The notes under the pieces: model-generated | Told to the model about the DNA's origin: nothing | What the model saw: the letters and a program-made list of their open reading frames with translations, nothing else | Databases searched by the model: none | Assembly: GCA_021202925.1 (NCBI GenBank) | Contig: JAJQCD010000004.1 | Location: 16,445 to 80,444 of the forward strand | DNA length: 64,000 nucleotides | Direction: 5' to 3' | Source of the DNA: Clostridiales bacterium | GTDB lineage: Bacteria > Bacillota > Clostridia > Lachnospirales > Lachnospiraceae | Shown: piece by piece, positions 25,066 to 33,743 of the stretch | Position numbering within the stretch: position 1 is the first letter of the stretch | Layout: the number at the start of each line of letters is the position of its first letter | Made by a program: the position numbers and the translations under genes

Positions 25066-25127
25066 TTGACAAGGTGACAGGTTGTCATTATAATGAGTGA
25101 CAGGCTGTCACAAATGACAGATTGTCA
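25066..25127 (+). promoter_or_regulatory. RND-locus promoter with three TGACAG-N-TGTCA operators
   Basis: A consensus promoter, TTGACA (25066-25071), 17 bases, TATAAT (25089-25094), is covered by palindromes TGACAGGTTGTCA (25075-25087, in the spacer), TGACAGGCTGTCA (25098-25110, at the start point) and TGACAGATTGTCA (25115-25127). This layout indicates strong repression, most simply by the TetR protein encoded at 29555. Confidence 0.85.
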
Positions 25128-25256
25128 CCCCTCGGCAGGATTTTCAGATTCGTGTCGAGGGGTGCCGGGTGTCTGGAGGCGGCCGCGTGCATATGGCAAG
25201 AGGAACAGGCCATACGCATAGAATGCAGGAAGAACAGGAAGGAAAGGAAGATATTC

Positions 25257-26333
25257 ATGAAGGGAAAGCTGAAGTGGATCATTGGCGTGATCGTCATCAT
25301 TCTGATCGGAGTATTGCTTTTTATCCGATTCAGGCCGGAAGAGGTGGCGGAGTATGAGACACGCCCGACAGTCGCGGTGGAGCAGCCGCAGACAGGAGAT
25401 ATTGTCCTTTATACGGAACTGACAGGCAAGGTGGAGCCGCAGTCCAAGGCGACGGTGCAGGCCAAGATGGGCGGCGAGGTTCTGGAGGTGCTGTTTTCGG
25501 CCGGTGATTTCGTGACGGCGGGGCAGGCGCTGGTAACGATTGATTCGGACTCGCTGACGGCGCTGAAGCTGCAGGTGGATGCGGCGGAGGTATCTCTGAC
25601 GAACGCGAACAATACGCTGGCGAGGACGCGGGCGCTGTATGCGGACGGATTTGTGTCCGATGAATCGATGGAGCAGGCGGAGAATTCGGCGAGAAGTGCA
25701 CAGATCTCCTATGATTCGGCGAAGAATTCCTACGACCTTCAGCTGGAATATACGACGGTGACGGCGCCGATCGACGGGCTGATTGAGACGAGAAACGTCG
25801 ATCCGCACGACCATATTGGCACGGATACGGAGCTTTGCGTGATCTCCGGCACGGAGGAGCTGCAAGTGACCTTCGGCATCACGGAGAAGACGCTGAGCAA
25901 CATTGAAGTGGGAGATACCATTGAGATCACGAAGAACGGCACTACATATGAGGGAACGATTTTCGAGCTCGGCACGATGGTAAATTCCTCCACTGGTCTC
26001 TATGACGCGAAGGCGACGGTCAGCGACACGCATAGCCTGACGAATGGAACCCGTGTGAAGATCACGGTGGTTATGGATCAGACGCGGGATGCGATGACGA
26101 TTCCGGTGGACGCGGTCAGCTATGACGACGGACAGCCGTTTGTGTATGTATATCAGGATGGTGTGGCTGTAAAGACAGATATTGAGTCCGGCATCTATGA
26201 TTCCGAGCGGATGGAGATTCTGGGTGGTCTTTCCGCGGATGATGATGTCATCGTGACCTGGAGCAATGAGCTGGTTGACGGACAGGAGGTCCTGATCAAG
26301 GGACAGAGTGACGGGCAGGTGAGCGCGGAATGA
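25257..26333 (+). CDS. RND efflux periplasmic-adaptor-type subunit (HlyD/MFP family)
   Basis: 358 residues from ATG 25257 (GGAAAGGAAG upstream). One N-terminal membrane helix (WIIGVIVIILIGVLLFI) is followed by the adaptor fold: a lipoyl half-motif GKVEPQSKATVQAKMGGEVLEVLFSAGD (split here at about residue 60), an alpha-hairpin of about 80 residues (residues 100-180, TLARTRALYADGFVSDESMEQAE), a second lipoyl half TVTAPIDGLIETRNV, and beta-barrel domains. Such adaptors link an RND pump to an outer partner. The stop overlaps the pump's start (ATGA), so the two are translationally coupled. Expression is controlled by the triple-operator promoter. Confidence 0.93.
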   Translation: MKGKLKWIIGVIVIILIGVLLFIRFRPEEVAEYETRPTVAVEQPQTGDIVLYTELTGKVEPQSKATVQAKMGGEVLEVLFSAGDFVTAGQALVTIDSDSLTALKLQVDAAEVSLTNANNTLARTRALYADGFVSDESMEQAENSARSAQISYDSAKNSYDLQLEYTTVTAPIDGLIETRNVDPHDHIGTDTELCVISGTEELQVTFGITEKTLSNIEVGDTIEITKNGTTYEGTIFELGTMVNSSTGLYDAKATVSDTHSLTNGTRVKITVVMDQTRDAMTIPVDAVSYDDGQPFVYVYQDGVAVKTDIESGIYDSERMEILGGLSADDDVIVTWSNELVDGQEVLIKGQSDGQVSAE

Positions 26334-29300
26334 TAGAATTGACAAAGTTAGCGTTAAAGCGGCCGGTCACGATCATCCTCTGCCTGGTGACGATTGCTTA
26401 TTTCGGTATTCAGAGTCTGATGGGGACGAAGGTAGAGCTGACTCCGGATATGGAAATGCCGATGTTGATTGCCTATACCGTTTACGCAGGAGCCAGTCCG
26501 CAGGATATCAATGATCTGATTATGCTGGATATCGAGGACGCGGTGTCATCTCTGGACGATGTGGATACGGTTTACACGTATTCCATGGAGAACATGGGCA
26601 TTCTCATGATTTCCTATGAGTATGGCACCAACATTGATACCGCATACATTAACCTGAAGAAGGCGCTGGATGGAATCGCGAGCGATATGCCGGATGATGC
26701 AGATGAGCCGGTTATCATGGAGCTGGATATGAATTCTTCTGCGGTTCTGACACTGGCGGTCAGCGGCACGGTGGACGGCAACCTTTACACTTATGTGGAT
26801 AACAATATTGTGCCGGAGCTGGAGAAGCTGAGCGCGGTCGGCGAGGTTTCCATCGCCGGTGGTCAGGCGAGTTATATCAAGATTGAACTGATTCCGGAGA
26901 AGCTGGCGCAGTATGGTCTCAGTATGTCAACGGTTGCTCAACTGGTGGCGGCGGCGGACTTTACGATTCCGGCTGGCGATATCAATGTGGGAAAGCAGAA
27001 TCTGGATGTCTCGGTGGGCAATGATTATGACAGTGCGGAGGCATTAAAAAACATTGCCCTTCCCTTGTCGAACGGGGATACGATCCATCTGTCAGACATT
27101 GCGGAGGTCTATGATGCCCTGGAGACGGCAGATTCCATCGGTCGTTACAACGGCGAGGACGTGGTTTCCCTGTCGATTAAGAAGCAACAGAGCAGCACGG
27201 CTATTGATGTGTCCAATCAGGTGCTGGGCGCCCTGGATGAGTTGCGGGAGCAGTTCCCGGGTATTGACATCGTTGTTGTGGATGACAACAGTGAGATGAT
27301 AACGCAGTCCATCACGAATGTATTCCAGACGATGATCATGGCGGTCATCCTTTCTATGATTATTCTCTGGCTGTTCTATGGAGACCTGCGGGCGTCTGTC
27401 ATTGTCGGTACTTCGATTCCGGTTTCCATCGTACTGGCACTGATTGCCATGAGTGCGGCGGGATTTACCCTGAACCTGGTTTCTCTGACGTCGCTGGTAC
27501 TGGGCGTCGGCATGATGGTGGATAACTCGATCAACGTCCTGGACGGCTGCTTCCGTTCCAGAGAAAAGGGACTGGACTTCTATAATGCGGCGCTTGACGG
27601 CACGAAGACGATGATTGGTTCGATCTTTGGTGGTACGGCGACGACCTGCGTGGTCTTTATCCCGCTGGGACTTTTAAGCGGCCTGACTGGGCAGATGTTC
27701 ACGCAGTTGGGTTTTACGATCGTCTTTTCACTGATTGCTTCCTTCGTTTCGGCGATCACGATCGTTCCACTCTGCTTCTATTTCTGGCATCCGCAGGAGA
27801 AGGAATCTGCGCCGATCGACGCGCCGTTAAAATCCTTCCATGTCTGGTACCGCCGGGTGATGCCGAAGCTGATTCCGAGGTCGGGAATTGTGCTGGGAGT
27901 GACGGTCCTTCTTCTGATATTTTCTTTTATGATGGCGAGCCGACTGGACGTGCAGCTGATGGTATCGCCGGATGAGGGCATCGTCGACGTGACGGTGGCA
28001 TTGAAACCGGGCATGACGGTGGATGCAATTAATGAGACCGTTGCCGAGGTGGAGGAACTGATCGCCACGGACGAAGATGTTGATCACTACCTGCTGACTT
28101 ATGGATCCAGTGGCTTAAGCATCTCCATCGGGGACGAGGTTTCCATCAGTGTATATCTGAAGGACGACCGGAGCATGACGACGGATGAGGTGATTGAAAA
28201 GTGGCGTTACGCGACGGCAGATTATACAGACGTCACGCTGACTTTTGAACAGGGCAGCACGACCATGTCGAGTTCAACTTCTACCAGCGACGAGATTGAA
28301 GTTGATCTGCAGAGTACGGATTACGATGCTTTGAAGGATGCGGTGGACGATCTGGTCGGGAAGCTGCGCCAGAGACATGACGTCATGCAGGTACACTCTT
28401 CGACGGAGAATGGCGCGCCGATCGTCAAGGTAGAGGTCGATCCGGTGATGGCGGAGGCCGAAGGCCTGACGCCCGCGAGCATTGGCTCCACGATCTACAC
28501 GAACTTAAGCGGCACGACGGCCATGACGATCCGTGTGAACAATGAGACGATCGACGTTAATGTGGAGTTTGCCGACGACCGTTATGACAGCATCGAGGAT
28601 CTGCAGGGGATGATGATCACCACCGGCACGGGGACGACACTCCCGCTTGAGGATCTGGCGGAAATTCATTATGAGGACAGCCCGCAGATGATTCAGCGGA
28701 GGGATAAGCAGTATCAGGTGTCGATTACCATGCAGCCGCAGGCTGAATACAAGAAGACGGCAGAGGACGACGTCGATGCTTTCGTGGAGAATGAATGGGA
28801 AATGCCATCGGGGGTTGAGATGGGAACCAGCGCATCGGCAGAGATGATCGCAGAGGAGATTGGTGCCCTGGCAAGTGCATTGGTTACCAGTATCTTCCTG
28901 GTCTTTATCGTCATGGCCATCCAGTTCGAGTCGCCGAAGTTCTCGCTGATGGTGATGGCAACGATTCCCTTTGCGCTGATTGGCGCCTTTGGTTTCCTGT
29001 TCCTGGCGGACAGCCCGATCAGCATGGTATCGATGATTGGATTCCTGATGATGGTCGGTACCGTTGTCAATAATGGTATTCTTTATGTGGATACGGTGAA
29101 TCAGATGATCGGAGAAGGCGTGGAACTGGATAAGGCGCTTGTCGAGGCCGGCGTCATCCGTGTGCGTCCGATCCTGATGACAACGCTGACGACGGTTATC
29201 GCCATGATACCGAATGTTCTCGCTTATGGCCGATCCGGCGCGATGATGCAGGGCATGGCACTCGTGGAGGTCGGCGGTCTGACCGCTTCGACGCTCCTGA

Positions 29301-29389
29301 CCCTGATCCTGTTGCCGACCTTCTATCGACTGGTGCGTGGAGTAGGACAAAAGAAACCGGATGAATTTGCCGGACTTGACATAGATTAA
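26330..29389 (+). CDS. RND-family efflux transporter permease (HAE1-like)
   Basis: 1019 residues, usual length for AcrB-like pumps, with 12 expected membrane helices and two large extracytoplasmic loops. The N-terminal motif LTKLALKRPVTIILCL and the TM4 motif GVGMMVDNSINVLDG are present. AcrB has an Asp-Asp pair in TM4; here it is Asp-Asn, as in many Gram-positive relatives. The TM10 motif is VGTVVNNGILYVD, lacking the AcrB Lys. Proton coupling therefore may differ from the E. coli pump. It overlaps the adaptor gene by four bases. Substrates cannot be inferred; drugs, lipids or peptides are all possible. Confidence 0.95.
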   Translation: MIELTKLALKRPVTIILCLVTIAYFGIQSLMGTKVELTPDMEMPMLIAYTVYAGASPQDINDLIMLDIEDAVSSLDDVDTVYTYSMENMGILMISYEYGTNIDTAYINLKKALDGIASDMPDDADEPVIMELDMNSSAVLTLAVSGTVDGNLYTYVDNNIVPELEKLSAVGEVSIAGGQASYIKIELIPEKLAQYGLSMSTVAQLVAAADFTIPAGDINVGKQNLDVSVGNDYDSAEALKNIALPLSNGDTIHLSDIAEVYDALETADSIGRYNGEDVVSLSIKKQQSSTAIDVSNQVLGALDELREQFPGIDIVVVDDNSEMITQSITNVFQTMIMAVILSMIILWLFYGDLRASVIVGTSIPVSIVLALIAMSAAGFTLNLVSLTSLVLGVGMMVDNSINVLDGCFRSREKGLDFYNAALDGTKTMIGSIFGGTATTCVVFIPLGLLSGLTGQMFTQLGFTIVFSLIASFVSAITIVPLCFYFWHPQEKESAPIDAPLKSFHVWYRRVMPKLIPRSGIVLGVTVLLLIFSFMMASRLDVQLMVSPDEGIVDVTVALKPGMTVDAINETVAEVEELIATDEDVDHYLLTYGSSGLSISIGDEVSISVYLKDDRSMTTDEVIEKWRYATADYTDVTLTFEQGSTTMSSSTSTSDEIEVDLQSTDYDALKDAVDDLVGKLRQRHDVMQVHSSTENGAPIVKVEVDPVMAEAEGLTPASIGSTIYTNLSGTTAMTIRVNNETIDVNVEFADDRYDSIEDLQGMMITTGTGTTLPLEDLAEIHYEDSPQMIQRRDKQYQVSITMQPQAEYKKTAEDDVDAFVENEWEMPSGVEMGTSASAEMIAEEIGALASALVTSIFLVFIVMAIQFESPKFSLMVMATIPFALIGAFGFLFLADSPISMVSMIGFLMMVGTVVNNGILYVDTVNQMIGEGVELDKALVEAGVIRVRPILMTTLTTVIAMIPNVLAYGRSGAMMQGMALVEVGGLTASTLLTLILLPTFYRLVRGVGQKKPDEFAGLDID

Positions 29390-29420
29390 TGATGCAAAGG
29401 AATGAAACAATTGGGGAACG

Positions 29421-29459
29421 ACAGGATGGAGCAGCGGAAGACGCTGTCTCCCATCCTGT
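29421..29459 (+). terminator. Hairpin after the RND pump gene
   Basis: ACAGGATGG (29421-29429) pairs with CCATCCTGT (29451-29459), with GTGAAAAAA after it and no T-run. It may slow transcription into the tetR gene rather than end it. Confidence 0.4.
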
Positions 29460-29554
29460 GTGAAAAAATTGGATCGTACCGGCATTCGTGGTCTTGCCGC
29501 GGTGAGTCTGGCCCGATCCCGGATTGAAAGAAAGAAAAGGAATAGTGAAAGGAA

Positions 29555-30196
29555 ATGCCTACAGAACGATTCAGGAGATTATCCGCAGAGAAAAGGATGA
29601 TCATCCGCAAGGCAGCAATGAAGGAATTTGCACGGGTTCCGTTTGAAAAGGCTTCAATTAACCAGATCATTCAGAACGCGGGGATCTCCCGGGGGAGTTT
29701 TTATACTTATTTTGAAGATAAGCAGGATCTGGTCAGCTTTCTCATGGAGGAGATTAATGACGAACTGAGTGAGCATTGTGTCCGCACGCTGGAAGAGAAT
29801 GGCGGAGATTATTTCGCCATGATGGATGGCATGCTGGATCATATGCTGGGGATGATCGACAGAGAATGGGAATGGATCGAAGTCGCCCGAAACGTATTCA
29901 ATTACCAGGAGAATCTTCGCGGACTGGGACTGGAGACCAGGCTGGCGGAAGATTTTAAGAGCAACTCGGAAAAAAACCTGCATCAGCGGATCGATTCGAA
30001 GATGGATCACAGTCTGCTCCGGGAACAGGACGAGGAAGGGCGGTCCACGGCGATTACGCTGGGAGGGATTGCCTTGCTCATGGCGCTGAAACGTTACTAT
30101 ATGAGTCTGGAGGAACTGGAAGAAGTAAGGCGGAGCTATCGAAGGTGCCTGGAAGTCATCAAGTATGGAGCCTTGCGGGAGAGACCGGCGTCGTAA
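29555..30196 (+). CDS. TetR/AcrR-family transcriptional regulator
   Basis: 213 residues. The N-terminal HTH is typical of TetR: RMIIRKAAMKEFARVPFEKASINQIIQNAG (split here), then SRGSFYTYFEDKQDLV. A helical ligand-binding domain follows. These proteins repress until a ligand binds. ATG 29555 is preceded by GAAAGGAA. It sits inside the efflux locus, between the pump and the two TolC-like genes, and is the obvious candidate to bind the three palindromes at 25075-25127. No copy of the palindrome is seen just upstream of this gene, so autoregulation would act through the main promoter. Confidence 0.92.
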   Translation: MPTERFRRLSAEKRMIIRKAAMKEFARVPFEKASINQIIQNAGISRGSFYTYFEDKQDLVSFLMEEINDELSEHCVRTLEENGGDYFAMMDGMLDHMLGMIDREWEWIEVARNVFNYQENLRGLGLETRLAEDFKSNSEKNLHQRIDSKMDHSLLREQDEEGRSTAITLGGIALLMALKRYYMSLEELEEVRRSYRRCLEVIKYGALRERPAS

Positions 30197-30354
30197 CAGG
30201 TGACATGAGATGCTTACGGATGTCTTACGTTCGATTACGATTTCGGAGAAGGTCTGTTCGGAAATGGGGAAATATGTTAGAATGGATATAGAAGAAATGA
30301 GAGCAGGGATTCGTTTGACAAAAACAGACAGGAAATGAAGGAGACGTGATTTTC

Positions 30355-31521
30355 ATGAAGAGATGGAAACGGGCGCTGGCCCTGGGAGCGGCGGGCCTGA
30401 TGACTGCCGCGGCTCCGCTTGCCGCCTTTGCTGCGAGCCCGGAATTTTCGCGGACCGAGGAGGAGTGGGCGCAGCTGCGGGATGACGTTCTGGAATATGA
30501 AGAACTGGCCGGACTGATTCATGAGTACAACGCGACGGTTCAGCAGAATGCCATTGATTATGCGTATTTCCGCAACGAATATGGCGAGACCAATACGGAA
30601 TGGGCGGATAAGTACCGGGAACTGGCGTCGGATCTGCGGGACGCGATCGATTATCCGGACATTGATGATTCCAGCTATGGTACGCAGATGGCGCAGGCGA
30701 TCACCAACGAGGCAAGTGCGGATACTTACGAGGAGAGTGCGGATGACGTGCTGGAGGATCTTTATGTCAAGTATCTGGAATATTCGCAGGAGGAGGCGCA
30801 GCTGGTGCAGTCGGCGCAGACGCTGATGATCAGCTATTATCTGAATCAGCTGCAGCAGCAGATTGATACGAAGACGCAGGAGCTTTCTCAGCTGACGTAT
30901 GACTATACGGTGAAACAGCGTGATGTTGGCATGGCGACGGATATCGAAGTGCTGTCGGCGTTCGAGTCGCTGCGCAGCACCGAACAGGCGCTGATTGACG
31001 ATCAGACAGCGATCGACAGCGGAAGAAAGTCATTGCTTGTCCTCTGCGGTTGGGACGCGAATGCGGATGCAGAGATATGTTCGATCCCGGAAGTAGATGA
31101 GGAGCGGATCACCCAGATGGATCCGACAACGGACACGGAGACGGCGATTGCCAATAACTATACGCTGCTCAGTAATACGCGTCAGTATGAGAACGCGAGA
31201 AGCAATGACAAGAAGGAGACACTGGCGGTGAGCATGGCGGACAACGAGCGCAACATCAAGGCCTCGGTCAGCAGCAGTTACCAGAGTGTACTTTCGTCGA
31301 AGATTGCCTACGACCTTGCGGTCACGCAGGCGGCTCTGGAAGCGCAGAACCTGACGATTGCCCAGACCAAGGCGGCAAACGGGCAGCTGGATGTCCTTTC
31401 TCTACAGACACAGCAGAACACAACGGAGACCGCCGCGCTGAACGTTGAAGTGGCTCGGCTGAACCTCTTCCAGGCGATTCAGAGTTACGAGTGGGCAATC
31501 AATGGGTTGGCGGACGCATAA
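30355..31521 (+). CDS. TolC-like secreted coiled-coil protein (first copy)
   Basis: 388 residues from ATG 30355; the GTG at 30346 is too close to the AAGGAG site. A signal peptide (ALALGAAGLMTAAAPLAAFA) leads into long alpha-helical, coiled-coil segments organised as two similar halves. The hallmark TolC turn YTVKQRDVGMATDIEVLSA and a following LLVLCGWDANA loop are present, and the second half repeats the pattern with KAANGQLDVLSLQTQ. In two-membrane bacteria this family forms the exit duct of RND pumps. In a single-membrane organism it cannot span an outer membrane, so it may extend the adaptor through the wall or serve as a scaffold. Another copy follows at once. Confidence 0.8.
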   Translation: MKRWKRALALGAAGLMTAAAPLAAFAASPEFSRTEEEWAQLRDDVLEYEELAGLIHEYNATVQQNAIDYAYFRNEYGETNTEWADKYRELASDLRDAIDYPDIDDSSYGTQMAQAITNEASADTYEESADDVLEDLYVKYLEYSQEEAQLVQSAQTLMISYYLNQLQQQIDTKTQELSQLTYDYTVKQRDVGMATDIEVLSAFESLRSTEQALIDDQTAIDSGRKSLLVLCGWDANADAEICSIPEVDEERITQMDPTTDTETAIANNYTLLSNTRQYENARSNDKKETLAVSMADNERNIKASVSSSYQSVLSSKIAYDLAVTQAALEAQNLTIAQTKAANGQLDVLSLQTQQNTTETAALNVEVARLNLFQAIQSYEWAINGLADA

Positions 31522-31533
31522 GGTGGTGACAGA

Positions 31534-32778
31534 ATGAGACGGGAAAAACCGATTGAGAAAATGTCGCACGCAGTCACGGAGCGTTGTCGCGGTGTGCGTC
31601 GTTTGACTGGAACGTGCCGGGTGGCGTTTGTCCTGGCGTTCGTGATGGCCGTGACGCCGCTTTGCTCCGTCTGTTCTTTTGCGGCAGCCGGCCCGATGGG
31701 CGAGAAGATCAACGACGGCTACGATGAGGAGACCTGGGCGACCCTGACGGACAATGTGCTGGAATACGACGAAGTGCCGACCCTCGTGCATGAGTTTAAC
31801 ACTACCATGCAGAGCCAGTATGACAGCCTGGAGCGGACGAGACAGGATATGATCACGGCATTGAATGATCTGAATGTCGCGAAGTGGAGAGCCGACCGGC
31901 GGGAAGAGTCTGCCGAGGAGGACGGCGATACGGAAGACATGATCAATGCGATCACCTCCTCAGTGATTCTGAGAGCCGTGATTACCTCGCTGGATTCCAC
32001 GGCGGTTAATCTGCTCAGCAAGGTGACGCTGGCTTCGCTGACGAAGGCAGAGAATACGATTACCATGTATGCACAGTCGGCGCTGATTTCCTATGATTCC
32101 CTGCGCGCGAGCCGGGAGACGCTCTCACAGATGCAGGAATTATACAATCGGCAGTATCAGATTCTGCAGCGGCAGCAGGAGCTGGGCATGGCGACGTCCA
32201 CCGAGGTGCTGGAGGCGCAGATGAATCAGCTGTCCGCGGAATCGAATATCATGGCGCTGGACAGTGGAATCACGCAGCTGATGAACAGCCTCTGTACGCT
32301 GGTGGGGTTCGATCCGAATGATCCGCCGACGATCGCGCCGATTCCGACGGTAGATGTCTCCCTGATCGATGAGATGGATCTGGAAACGGATACGCTCAAG
32401 GCGATCGGTAACAATTCGACGCTGCAGACTCAGCGGAAGACGGATGCGGGCAAGACCAACGCGGAAGTGGCGTCGCGCCTGGCGCTGATCAACGAAGGCG
32501 AAGCGAAGATGCGGATCAAGATGGAGGAGCTGTATCGCGACGTGCAGGCAAAGCTGGTTGCCTTTGAGGGCGCGCAGGCTGGATTTGAGAGTGCACAGAA
32601 GAGTGCGGCTTCCTACCAGAAGATGTACGAGCTCGGTATGCTGTCCGAAACGCAGTATATTGCCTATATGCTTAGTTACTACAGCGAAAAGGCAACCTAC
32701 GACAATGCGGACACCAGCCTGCGTCTGGCAATCGAGACTTACAACTGGGCAAAGCTCGGACTGGTGGATCCGGACTAG
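31534..32778 (+). CDS. TolC-like secreted coiled-coil protein (second copy)
   Basis: 414 residues. A long basic N-terminus and signal peptide (FVLAFVMAVTPLCSVCSFAAA) precede helical coiled-coil segments. The TolC-type turn RQQELGMATSTEVLEAQMN and TLVGFDPND loop are in the first half; YELGMLSETQYIAYM is the matching turn in the second. It shares the NVLEYDE/LVHEFN opening with the first copy (DVLEYEE/LIHEYN), so the two are paralogues that have diverged. It starts 12 bases after the first copy and is in the same operon. Two different copies suggest a hetero-oligomer or alternative partners. It ends convergently with spoIIR, only 23 bases away. Confidence 0.8.
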   Translation: MRREKPIEKMSHAVTERCRGVRRLTGTCRVAFVLAFVMAVTPLCSVCSFAAAGPMGEKINDGYDEETWATLTDNVLEYDEVPTLVHEFNTTMQSQYDSLERTRQDMITALNDLNVAKWRADRREESAEEDGDTEDMINAITSSVILRAVITSLDSTAVNLLSKVTLASLTKAENTITMYAQSALISYDSLRASRETLSQMQELYNRQYQILQRQQELGMATSTEVLEAQMNQLSAESNIMALDSGITQLMNSLCTLVGFDPNDPPTIAPIPTVDVSLIDEMDLETDTLKAIGNNSTLQTQRKTDAGKTNAEVASRLALINEGEAKMRIKMEELYRDVQAKLVAFEGAQAGFESAQKSAASYQKMYELGMLSETQYIAYMLSYYSEKATYDNADTSLRLAIETYNWAKLGLVDPD

Positions 32779-32801
32779 GATGGTCTGATTTTTGTGCCTG
32801 G

Positions 32802-33434
32802 CTATTGGGATGGATTCAGAAAAGGAAAAAACAGAAAACGGATCTGGATATCGGGACGGCTGTCAAGCAGGGCGAGACAGTCGTCCCGATTCAAATGTTC
32901 CCGCAGATAAGCCAGCGTGTCCTCTGGAACCATATGGCATGCCTCCTTCACAAAGCAGAAGCTGGGGTAAAGGACACACCACCAGTTGCGTCCCTTCCCT
33001 TCGCCGAGGACAACGCGCACCGCGTCGTACATGCCTTCCGGAAAAACTACGTTTCCATACTGGCGCGGCGGAAACCGGCACTCGGTCAGCTGAATATCTG
33101 CAAGGTAAGAAAATGCGTTTCTTTTCAGGAAGGCGTTGATTTCATCGATCCATCCGTTTTTTTCCTGTTTGACATGGGCGACGGCATCCGCTTTGCCTGT
33201 CGGTTTTTCCTTGCGGACCCATTCCTCAATCCGATCAAGCAGCAGGCTTCGAATCTCCAGCTTGATGGCCTGATCCTCGTCATCATCGCTGTTTGCGATT
33301 ACATGCAGCCGCAGCACCTGCGGCGCCACCCGTCCGGCCAGTGCTTCCTGCTGCATGCGCATCTGTCCGATCCCGATCAGAAAAGCAAGCAACAAAGCCG
33401 CCAGCCCGGTAAAACATTCTTCGCGTAAAGTCAT
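32802..33434 (-). CDS. spoIIR: Stage II sporulation protein R
   Basis: 210 residues from ATG 33434, eight bases after GGAGGG; other ATGs lie at 33440 and 33458. SpoIIR is made in the forespore and secreted to trigger SpoIIGA, which activates sigma-E in the mother cell. An N-terminal hydrophobic segment (FTGLAALLLAFLIGIG) serves as export signal. The family markers LRLHVIANSDDDEDQAIKLEIR (split here) and LGEGKGRNWWCVLYPSFCFV are clear. Its presence implies an endospore programme. It stands alone, convergent with the TolC-like genes. Confidence 0.93.
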   Translation of the reverse strand: MTLREECFTGLAALLLAFLIGIGQMRMQQEALAGRVAPQVLRLHVIANSDDDEDQAIKLEIRSLLLDRIEEWVRKEKPTGKADAVAHVKQEKNGWIDEINAFLKRNAFSYLADIQLTECRFPPRQYGNVVFPEGMYDAVRVVLGEGKGRNWWCVLYPSFCFVKEACHMVPEDTLAYLREHLNRDDCLALLDSRPDIQIRFLFFPFLNPSQ

Positions 33435-33517
33435 AAACATCACCCTCCATAAATACACATGGCGATTCCTTTCATTTCATCATCTCCAAATGCTGTTAAA
33501 CGGTCTCCTTTTTGCAG

Positions 33518-33655
33518 TCCCGGATAAAATTCTGTCCGAAGGGGACATTTTCCACGTCGGTTCTTCGTTCGCGGGATGCATTCCCGCGAACTTAGAATCT
33601 GTTACGTGGAAACGTAAGCGCAAGCGGTTTCCGGAGGACAGGATTTTATCCGGGA
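33518..33655. repeat. Large symmetric inverted-repeat structure between spoIIR and ddl
   Basis: Three nested inverted repeats. The outer arms, 20 bases each with one mismatch, are at 33518-33537 and 33636-33655 (TCCCGGATAAAAT... / ...ATTTTATCCGGGA). The middle pair TTTCCACGT (33549-33557) / ACGTGGAAA (33604-33612) is perfect. The inner hairpin GTTCGCGGGA / TCCCGCGAAC (33567-33591) has a TGCAT loop. It contains no gene. It could be a structured RNA, a cruciform, or a short non-autonomous element. Confidence 0.75.
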
Positions 33656-33679
33656 CGTCCGGGAGAAAGGAATTCTGTC

Positions 33680-33708
33680 GTTGTAATTTTTGCCAGATAT
33701 GATATAAT
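33680..33708 (+). promoter_or_regulatory. ddl operon promoter
   Basis: TTGTAA (33680-33685), 17 bases, TATAAT (33703-33708), about 36 bases before the ddl start. Confidence 0.7.
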
Positions 33709-33743
33709 AAATCAGCCTGATGTGAAAAATTGGAGGGAATTTT

